DNA of 12,043 nucleotides. It comes from JBEVEP01 sp040512755. Its GTDB lineage: Bacteria > Pseudomonadota > Alphaproteobacteria > Rhizobiales > Rhizobiaceae. Position numbers and translations under genes: made by a program. Each line of letters opens with the position of its first letter. The first letter of the stretch is position 1. Shown piece after piece: positions 7,406 through 12,043 of this stretch. The notes beneath the pieces are model-generated. The model was not told the DNA's origin, did no database searches, and saw only the letters and a program-made list of their open reading frames with translations. The stretch is from positions 1 through 12,043 of the forward strand of contig JBEVEP010000274.1 in NCBI GenBank assembly GCA_040512755.1, written 5' to 3'.

Positions 7406-8056
7406 ATGACCGAACCCGGAAACGGACCCAACCCCTCGATCAAGCATCCGATACCAATGCATGGGCGTGTCGGTTTCCTCAGATCGCTTGTTACAGCGCC
7501 CAACATCGAGATCGGCGAATTCACCTACTATGACGATCCGGAAGGTCCGGACCGTTTCGCCGAGAAATGCGTTCTTCACCACTATCCCTTCATCGGCGAC
7601 CGGCTCGTCATTGGGCGCTTCTGCGCCATTGCGGAAGGCGCGAGGTTCATCATGAACGGCGCGAACCATGCGATGTCGGGATTTTCGACCTATCCATTCA
7701 ATATTTTCGGACACGGCTGGGAGAAAGGCTTTGATCCCGCGACGTGGACGAAGGAATTGCGCGGCGACACGATCGTCGGCAACGATGTCTGGATCGGGAT
7801 GGACGCGGTCATTCTCCCCGGAATAACGGTCGGGGATGGCGCCATCATCGGCGCCAAGTCTGTGGTCAGCCATGACGTTCCGCCCTATGCGATCGTTGCC
7901 GGCAATCCCGCCAAGGTCGTGAAGATACGCTTCGACAGGAGTACGGTTGGACGGCTTCTCAACGTCTCCTGGTGGAATTGGCCGGTAGACAAGATCACAC
8001 GCAATCTCGACGCTATTCGTGGCGCTGACATTTCCCGGCTGGAGGCGGCGACTTGA
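7406..8056 (+). CDS. CatB/Vat-like acetyltransferase (left-handed beta-helix)
   Basis: The 216-residue protein belongs to the hexapeptide-repeat xenobiotic acyltransferase group, which moves acetyl from acetyl-CoA to a hydroxyl of a small molecule. Hexapeptide turns are visible at IGEFTYY (36-42), IGDRLVIGRFCAIAEGARF (63-81) and IVGNDVWIGMDAVILPGITVGDGAIIGAKSVV, interrupted by the loop NGANHAMSGFSTYPF that carries the probable catalytic His88. The C-terminal AGNPAKVVK and WWNW are also typical. Vat and CatB enzymes inactivate streptogramin A or chloramphenicol, but many chromosomal members have other, unknown substrates, so resistance should not be assumed. The ATG has GGA about 8 nt upstream. 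The stop overlaps the engB start, so the two are coupled. Confidence 0.9.
   Translation: MTEPGNGPNPSIKHPIPMHGRVGFLRSLVTAPNIEIGEFTYYDDPEGPDRFAEKCVLHHYPFIGDRLVIGRFCAIAEGARFIMNGANHAMSGFSTYPFNIFGHGWEKGFDPATWTKELRGDTIVGNDVWIGMDAVILPGITVGDGAIIGAKSVVSHDVPPYAIVAGNPAKVVKIRFDRSTVGRLLNVSWWNWPVDKITRNLDAIRGADISRLEAAT
8041..8045 (+). promoter_or_regulatory. Ribosome binding site supporting the TTG start of engB
   Basis: GGAGG lies inside the end of the acetyltransferase gene, 7 nt before TTG 8053. It supports a non-ATG start that overlaps the upstream stop (TTGA). Confidence 0.65.
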
Positions 8057-8715
8057 ACGAATTAGCCAAACCTAACGCTCTCGGTCCGGAAATCTTTGTG
8101 CGGCCGTGGGTCTTCATCCGCGGCGTGCCAGCGATGAAATTCCTGCCGCCGGAAGGTCCGCCTGAAATTGCTTTCGCAGGCCGCTCGAATGTCGGGAAAT
8201 CGTCTCTGATCAATGCGCTTACCGGCCAGAAGGGGCTGGCTCGCACATCGAACACGCCGGGCCGGACTCAGGAGCTCAACTATTTCGTTCCCGATGGCTA
8301 TTCAGGCGCTGCCGGCGATCTGCCGCCGATGGCTCTCGTGGACATGCCCGGCTATGGCTATGCCCAAGCGCCGAAAGAACAGGTCGATCGATGGACGACG
8401 CTCGTCTTTGACTATCTGAAGGGCCGCGTGACGCTGAAGCGGGTCTATGTGCTCATCGACGCGCGTCATGGCATCAAGAAGAACGACGAGGAGGTGCTCG
8501 GTCTGCTCGACAAGGCGGCTGTCTCCTATCAGGTCGTTCTCACCAAGACCGACAAGATCAAGGCGGCGGGAGTTCCTCGCCTGATCGGTGAAACGATGGA
8601 GAAAATCCGCAAGCGCCCCGCTGCGTTTCCGGCCGTAATCGCGACGTCGTCTGAAACCGGGAGCGGCATGGATGAACTCCGGGAAGCGATCATGCTGTCC
8701 GTTAACGGGGAATAA
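8053..8715 (+). CDS. engB: Ribosome biogenesis GTP-binding protein YihA/YsxC/EngB
   Basis: EngB is an essential small GTPase for late large-subunit assembly. In its 220 residues the GTPase motifs are complete: G1 GRSNVGKSS (43-51), switch I with TSNTPGRT (65-72), G3 DMPGYGYA (97-104), G4 TKTD (164-167) and G5 TSSETG (198-203). Family length and the N-terminal LGPEIFVRPW support the TTG start. It overlaps the acetyltransferase stop by 3 bases. engB often precedes argB in related genomes; here four minus-strand genes lie between them. Confidence 0.96.
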   Translation: MNELAKPNALGPEIFVRPWVFIRGVPAMKFLPPEGPPEIAFAGRSNVGKSSLINALTGQKGLARTSNTPGRTQELNYFVPDGYSGAAGDLPPMALVDMPGYGYAQAPKEQVDRWTTLVFDYLKGRVTLKRVYVLIDARHGIKKNDEEVLGLLDKAAVSYQVVLTKTDKIKAAGVPRLIGETMEKIRKRPAAFPAVIATSSETGSGMDELREAIMLSVNGE

Positions 8716-8787
8716 TGGCTGCGCCGAAGGCAGGCGGTCTCGCCGGATCAGTCGTCACACACGGGGCCAAGCGGCCACGAGCGACGG

Positions 8788-8814
8788 CTCGGACCGCTCT
8801 CACAGAGCGCCGAG
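8788..8814. terminator. Strong hairpin between convergent engB and msrB
   Basis: CTCGG-CGCTCT (8788-8800, with an AC bulge) pairs with AGAGCG-CCGAG (8804-8814) around a 3-nt loop. It lies in the 124-bp gap where transcription from both sides meets. No T tract follows on either strand, so intrinsic termination is uncertain. Confidence 0.35.
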
Positions 8815-8839
8815 ACCGCTTCACGGGCGTTGGCGTGAT

Positions 8840-9340
8840 CTATGCCGTTGCAGGCTTGAAGGTGAGGGCCAGTCCGTTGATGCAATGCCGCATTCCGGTG
8901 GGCGGAGGACCGTCATCGAAGATATGACCGAAATGTCCCCCACAGCGGCGGCAGTGACATTCCGTTCGAGTCATGAACAGGGAATTGTCTTCCTTTTTGC
9001 CGACTGCACTGGGCAATGAGTCCCAGAAGCTCGGCCAGCCTGTGCCGGATTCGTACTTGGTCTCTGACGAGTAGACGGGCAGATCGCAGCCGGCGCAGTG
9101 AAAGAGGCCCTTGCGCTTTTCTTCGAGCAGCGGGCTCGAACCGGGCCGCTCGGTGGCCTCAGTCCGCAGCACTGCAAACTGCGCGTCCGAGAGGATCACC
9201 CTCCATTCCGCCTCGGTCTTCGTCACCTCGAACGTCTCGGCTTTGGCCTCTCCCACCGCATTCATGCGCCGAACGCTGAATGCAGTGGCAAGACCCGTGA
9301 CGGCAGCTCCGCTGGCGAGCAGAAATGTGCGGCGGTTCAT
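8840..9340 (-). CDS. msrB: Exported peptide-methionine (R)-S-oxide reductase MsrB
   Basis: MsrB reduces the R form of methionine sulfoxide in damaged proteins. The 166-residue product has zinc-site pairs CAGC (Cys82, Cys85) and CRRC (Cys130, Cys133), the substrate loop GTGWPSFW (99-106), HFGHIFDDGPPPTG, and the catalytic cysteine Cys153 in RHCINGLAL (most relatives have RYCIN). An extra Cys128 precedes the second zinc pair and could help in reduction. The N-terminus MNRRTFLLASGAAVTGLATA is a twin-arginine-like signal, so the enzyme is probably periplasmic, unlike most stand-alone cytoplasmic MsrB. GGGAGG lies 5 nt before ATG. It is 185 bp downstream of the fasciclin gene on the same strand, past a terminator, so it may have its own promoter. 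Confidence 0.94.
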   Translation of the reverse strand: MNRRTFLLASGAAVTGLATAFSVRRMNAVGEAKAETFEVTKTEAEWRVILSDAQFAVLRTEATERPGSSPLLEEKRKGLFHCAGCDLPVYSSETKYESGTGWPSFWDSLPSAVGKKEDNSLFMTRTECHCRRCGGHFGHIFDDGPPPTGMRHCINGLALTFKPATA

Positions 9341-9420
9341 GTCAGCCTCCCTTTTTGGCGCAGATTATCCGCTGGACGGCTCACGCCGAAATCAACTCCG
9401 ATTGACGGCGTCGATCAATC

Positions 9421-9465
9421 AAAAAGCCCCGCAGTGATCCGCAAATGCGGATTCGCAGGGCTTTT
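9421..9465 (-). terminator. Intrinsic terminator of the fasciclin gene
   Basis: On the minus strand, AAAAGCCC and ATCCGCA pair with TGCGGAT and GGGCTTTT, with a small internal loop, followed by a run of five T. The same stem with four T could also act on the plus strand. It follows the fasciclin stop by about 60 bp and separates that gene from msrB. Confidence 0.8.
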
Positions 9466-9525
9466 CGAGGCATGACAGGGCTGGCGAATGGCTCCGCCAG
9501 CAATCAGCCACCTGAAACGGCGAGA

Positions 9526-10083
9526 TTACATCTTGGGCAGCAGCACCTTGTCGATGACATGGATGACGCCGTTCGACTGGTCCACGTCGGCAATGGTGAC
9601 GATAGCCGTGTTGCCGTTCTCGTCTTCGATCAACACCTTGCCGCCTTCATACTTGGCGGTGAAGGTGCAGCCGCCAACGGTCTTCACCCGGTGCGCGCCT
9701 TCATCCTGATCGACCATTTTCATGATGTCCTTGGAGAAGGCTTCGCCACCGACCACGTGGCAGGTGAGGATCTTTGTGAGCTTGTCCTTATTTTCGGGCT
9801 TCAGCAATGTCTCGACCGTTCCGGCCGGGAGAGCTTCGAAGGCTGCGTTGGTCGGCGCGAAGACGGTGAACGGACCAGGGCCCTGCAAGGTTTCGACGAG
9901 ACCGGCCGCCTTGACGGCTGCGACAAGGGTCGTGTGGTCCTTCGAGTTCACGGCGTTTTCGATGATGTTCTTGTCACCATACATCGGCGCTCCGCCGACT
10001 TGCGGGTTGGCGGCATAGGCGATCGAAGCAGCAGCTGACAGCGCGAGAGCGCCGGCGAAAATCGACGATATCAGTTTACGCAT
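9526..10083 (-). CDS. Secreted fasciclin (FAS1) domain protein
   Basis: The 185-residue protein has a signal peptide (basic MRKL, hydrophobic core, probable cleavage after AYA at 24) and one FAS1 domain (about 38-184). H1 box features are GPFTVFAPTNAAFEALPAGT (70-89), then LTKILTCHVV (102-111), and the C-terminal H2-like NGVIHVIDKVLLP. FAS1 domains mediate adhesion or envelope interactions. Cys108 and Cys139 are the only cysteines in the mature part and could form a disulfide. AAGGAG lies 8 nt before ATG. The gene is 133 bp downstream of the anti-sigma gene, with room for its own promoter. Mycobacterial SigK-RskA controls FAS1 proteins, so regulation by the neighbouring sigma factor is plausible. 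Confidence 0.93.
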   Translation of the reverse strand: MRKLISSIFAGALALSAAASIAYAANPQVGGAPMYGDKNIIENAVNSKDHTTLVAAVKAAGLVETLQGPGPFTVFAPTNAAFEALPAGTVETLLKPENKDKLTKILTCHVVGGEAFSKDIMKMVDQDEGAHRVKTVGGCTFTAKYEGGKVLIEDENGNTAIVTIADVDQSNGVIHVIDKVLLPKM

Positions 10084-10152
10084 TGGCTTGGCTCCTTGGT
10101 TGGGGTTTCCCGTTCGCGGGACGCAAGGAGTTACGGACGGAATTGCCGCGAG

Positions 10153-10179
10153 TTTCGACCTTCACAGAAACGTTATTCC
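10153..10179 (-). promoter_or_regulatory. Candidate ECF sigma promoter of the fasciclin gene
   Basis: The minus strand shows GGAAT (10179-10175), a 16-bp spacer, and TCGAAA (10158-10153), about 70 bp upstream of the ATG. The GGAA-type -35 is common for ECF factors. A similar arrangement lies before the sigma gene. The motif is short and was found by eye. Confidence 0.25.
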
Positions 10180-10216
10180 CGTCGCGGTGACAGCATCGTC
10201 TCCGGGTGGGTAGAGG

Positions 10217-10918
10217 TCAGATGTTCTTCAGATCGCCCGTGGCGATGACCGGGCCGGTAGGCTGACCGGTGGGCGACCCGCCGGCGGGCTCGAGGCTGAT
10301 TGCCAGCACAGCTCCTGAGGCAAGCCGGTCGCGAATCTCGGGAGTGATCACGACGTGCGTTGTGGCTCCAACCGGGATGACGCCCATCGAAACCGGCGGA
10401 TTGCTGCCCTCGATCATCCAAAGCTCGAAATCACGGCCGGAAGCGCGTTCGCCCGAGACATGCGACAGCGAAACCTCGGAGTGGGCGGCGTCGTAGACTG
10501 CCAGGTATCGGACATCACTGCCGTCCGCGGCGAGCGACGCGACCAGCCTCAAGGAAGGCTGCTCCGCCGGGGGATTGACGTAAGGAACAGCAATAGCGAC
10601 CGCGAGAGCTGCGAGCGCGGCAGCCGCAAGGCCGCGCCAAAATGCAAGGCTGGTCCATAGGCTGCGCCTCTCGGCTCCGGTAAAGAGCCGCCGGTCGATA
10701 GCGGCCTTGATGGATGCCGGCGGTTCCACGGGCTGGTATGCGTCGCCAAGCGGGGCGAAGCGCGCTTCCCACTGGTCAACAAGGCGGGCGAACGCGGGTT
10801 CGGTGTCGATCCTGCGGCTCACTATCTGCCGTTCGTCCGCCGCAAGTACGCCGGCGACATATTCGGCGGCGAGCATGTCGTCGCTGCGATCCGGTCCGTT
10901 GTCTTCCGCTACACTCAT
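10217..10918 (-). CDS. RskA-type membrane anti-sigma factor
   Basis: The 233-residue protein should hold the adjacent ECF sigma factor at the membrane until a signal releases it. The N-terminal cytoplasmic part (about 1-85) has the anti-sigma pattern LAAEYVAGVLAADERQIVSRRI followed by FARLVDQWEARFAPL. One transmembrane helix spans about 94-113 (LAFWRGLAAAALAALAVAIAV). The periplasmic part resembles the RskA C-terminal domain (YLAVYDAAHSEVSLSHV, FELWMIEGSNPPVSMGVIP, LAISLEPAGGSPTGQPTGPV). There is no cysteine in the protein, so no HxxxCxxC zinc motif and no thiol switch. ATG 10918 overlaps the sigma TGA as ATGA, which decided the start; ATG 10930 would add 4 residues. Confidence 0.93.
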   Translation of the reverse strand: MSVAEDNGPDRSDDMLAAEYVAGVLAADERQIVSRRIDTEPAFARLVDQWEARFAPLGDAYQPVEPPASIKAAIDRRLFTGAERRSLWTSLAFWRGLAAAALAALAVAIAVPYVNPPAEQPSLRLVASLAADGSDVRYLAVYDAAHSEVSLSHVSGERASGRDFELWMIEGSNPPVSMGVIPVGATTHVVITPEIRDRLASGAVLAISLEPAGGSPTGQPTGPVIATGDLKNI

Positions 10919-11454
10919 CGTTCGAGGCATTCCCGCAGTTTCATCAGGCTTCGCCGCAGCCAGGTCCGCATTGTATTCACCGGTACGCCGTGGCGCTCCG
11001 CAAGCTCGGCATAGCTCTCACCCTTGAGATAAGCACCCCGCACCGCCGCTGCCCGGTCCTTCGCCAACTCTTCGAGGCAACGGTGGATCCTTTCATTCTC
11101 GCCGCCCGCAATCGCCATCGCCTCCGGGCTGGGCGCCTGATCTGCAACGTCCAAAGCAGTGTCGATGTCTACAGCGGAAGGGCGTCGCGCTCGGAGGCGG
11201 TCGATCGAGTGGTGGCGGGCGATCGCCACCAGCCAAGAGATCGGACTGAGTTCCGAAATCGCGAAGCGATCGGCCTTCGTCCATATTTTGACGAAGACCT
11301 CCTGCAATGCCTCCTCCGCCTCGGCACGGTCGTTCAAGACACGCAGGCAGACGCCGAAAAGTTTCGCGCTCGTCTGACGATAGAGGAGATCGAAGGCGGC
11401 CCGATCCCTCATCGAGACCCTCACGATCAGCTTGCTGATGTCCTGGGGCGTCAT
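10915..11454 (-). CDS. ECF-family RNA polymerase sigma factor
   Basis: The 179-residue protein has only sigma regions 2 and 4, typical of ECF (group 4) sigma factors. Region 2 (about 21-89) includes FDLLYRQTSAKLFGVCLRVL, the acidic stretch AEAEEALQEVFVKIW and WLVAIARHHSIDRLR. Region 4 (about 120-176) has the helix-turn-helix YAELAERHGVPVNTMRTWLRRSLMKLR. The linker is short, with no extra C-terminal domain. It resembles the SigK-like set paired with RskA anti-sigma factors. ATG 11454 has GGAAA about 5 nt upstream. Translation is coupled to the anti-sigma gene by a 4-bp overlap, and the gene diverges from argB across a 117-bp gap. Confidence 0.95.
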   Translation of the reverse strand: MTPQDISKLIVRVSMRDRAAFDLLYRQTSAKLFGVCLRVLNDRAEAEEALQEVFVKIWTKADRFAISELSPISWLVAIARHHSIDRLRARRPSAVDIDTALDVADQAPSPEAMAIAGGENERIHRCLEELAKDRAAAVRGAYLKGESYAELAERHGVPVNTMRTWLRRSLMKLRECLER

Positions 11455-11485
11455 CGGTTTCCAACCTAGCGCATCGACCGGGAAA

Positions 11486-11502
11486 CCGGAATCGATTTCC
11501 GG
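11486..11502. repeat. Short palindrome between the sigma gene and argB
   Basis: CCGGAA (11486-11491) and TTCCGG (11497-11502) flank TCGAT. Related GGAATCGATTTCC-type palindromes are widespread in rhizobial intergenic DNA. It lies in the sigma-gene leader and upstream of argB, so it could be a repeat, a stem or an operator. Confidence 0.4.
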
Positions 11503-11526
11503 AAGCTTATCATTTGCCCGTCACGG

Positions 11527-11554
11527 TCTTTGCCGCTAAGTAACCGCCGATTCC
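11527..11554 (-). promoter_or_regulatory. Candidate autoregulatory ECF promoter of the sigma gene
   Basis: The minus strand shows GGAAT (11554-11550), a 17-bp spacer, and CAAAGA (11532-11527), about 75 bp upstream of the sigma ATG. ECF factors usually transcribe their own operon. The -35 lies just upstream of the argB ribosome binding site. Confidence 0.25.
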
Positions 11555-11571
11555 TTCGACAGGGGACAACG

Positions 11572-12043
11572 ATGACGACGGAAATTCCTGAAACCGCCGA
11601 AGCGCAGGCGCGCCTTCTCTCTGCTGCGCTCCCCTATATGCAGCGCTACGAAAACAAGACGGTCGTCGTCAAATACGGCGGACATGCCATGGGCGATAAC
11701 GCGCTCGGCAAGGCTTTCGCGCGCGACATCGCGCTGCTGAAGCAGTCCGGCGTCAACCCGATCGTCGTGCACGGGGGCGGGCCGCAGATCGGCGCGATGC
11801 TCAACAAGATGGGCATTGAATCGAAGTTCGAAGGCGGGCTTCGCGTCACCGACGAGAAGACGGTCGAGATCGTCGAGATGGTGCTCGCCGGCTCGATCAA
11901 CAAGGAGATCGTCGCCCTCATCAATGCCGAAGGCGAATGGGCGATCGGCCTTTGCGGCAAGGACGGCAACATGGTGTTCGCCGAAAAGGCCCGCAAGACA
12001 ATGACCGACCCGGACTCAAATATCGAGCGCGTGCTCGATCTCG
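11572..12043 (+). CDS. argB: Acetylglutamate kinase (5' part, cut by window end)
   Basis: ArgB phosphorylates N-acetyl-L-glutamate with ATP, the second step of arginine synthesis in the cytoplasm. The window holds 157 residues of a protein usually near 295. Visible motifs are VVVKYGGHAMG with the phosphate-binding Lys34, VVHGGGPQIG (66-74), FEGGLRVTDEKTVEIVEMVLAG with Arg91 in the substrate region, and GLCGKDGNM. AGGGGA lies 5 nt before ATG. A weak plus-strand promoter TTGCCC-17-TAAGTA is possible at 11514-11542. The open frame continues to the last base with no defect. Confidence 0.97.
   Translation, partial: MTTEIPETAEAQARLLSAALPYMQRYENKTVVVKYGGHAMGDNALGKAFARDIALLKQSGVNPIVVHGGGPQIGAMLNKMGIESKFEGGLRVTDEKTVEIVEMVLAGSINKEIVALINAEGEWAIGLCGKDGNMVFAEKARKTMTDPDSNIERVLDL

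Noticed and set aside
7022..7873. Minus-strand frame of 283 codons
   Set aside because: Spans the yidC end, the intergenic repeat and the acetyltransferase antisense; no SD or motif.
8715..8927. Plus-strand 70-codon frame directly after engB (MAAPKAGG)
   Set aside because: Its start touches the engB stop, but its second half is antisense to the msrB end and no SD of its own is convincing.
9445..10038. Plus-strand frame of 197 codons
   Set aside because: Antisense shadow of the fasciclin gene and its terminator.
1..12043. CRISPR array or insertion sequence
   Set aside because: No regularly spaced direct repeats, no transposase motifs and no terminal inverted repeats with target duplication were seen.

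Overview
The window looks like chromosomal DNA of an alphaproteobacterium of the order Hyphomicrobiales (Rhizobiales), probably near Mesorhizobium and its relatives. This rests on the high GC content, the L34 and YidC sequence style (YidC begins MENNRN), the gene order rpmH-rnpA-yidC-acetyltransferase-engB-argB, and rhizobial-type intergenic palindromes. Genus cannot be fixed from the sequence alone.

Left edge (1-635): a tRNA-Arg(ACG) gene lies on the minus strand with its CCA end facing left. A reading frame that enters from the window edge runs antisense through it, possibly the tail of an integrase using this tRNA as attachment site. About 400 bp without a convincing gene follow.

Minus-strand operon (636-4478): transcription runs from a TVP38/TMEM64 membrane protein to a mercuric-reductase-like FAD disulfide oxidoreductase to an orphan two-transmembrane sensor histidine kinase. 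Spacing is tight and no response regulator is adjacent.

Plus-strand core block (4672-8715): a near-consensus sigma-70 promoter and a structured leader holding a possible 22-residue upstream ORF precede rpmH (ribosomal protein L34), rnpA (RNase P protein) and yidC (membrane insertase). A hairpin and a palindromic repeat follow, then a CatB/Vat-like acetyltransferase whose stop overlaps the TTG start of engB (ribosome-assembly GTPase). Start codons include GTG (rnpA) and TTG (engB), each decided by a well-placed ribosome binding site.

Minus-strand stress module (8840-11454): an ECF sigma factor and a cysteine-free RskA-type anti-sigma factor overlap by ATGA. They are followed by a secreted fasciclin (FAS1) protein with its own terminator, then an exported methionine sulfoxide reductase B with a twin-arginine-like leader. 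The layout recalls mycobacterial SigK-RskA, which controls the FAS1 proteins MPT70/MPT83, and suggests an envelope-stress regulon. It lies between engB and argB, the latter on the plus strand and cut by the window end.

The most interesting parts are the sigma/anti-sigma/FAS1/MsrB module, the histidine kinase tied to a TVP38-oxidoreductase pair, and the rpmH leader with its upstream ORF.
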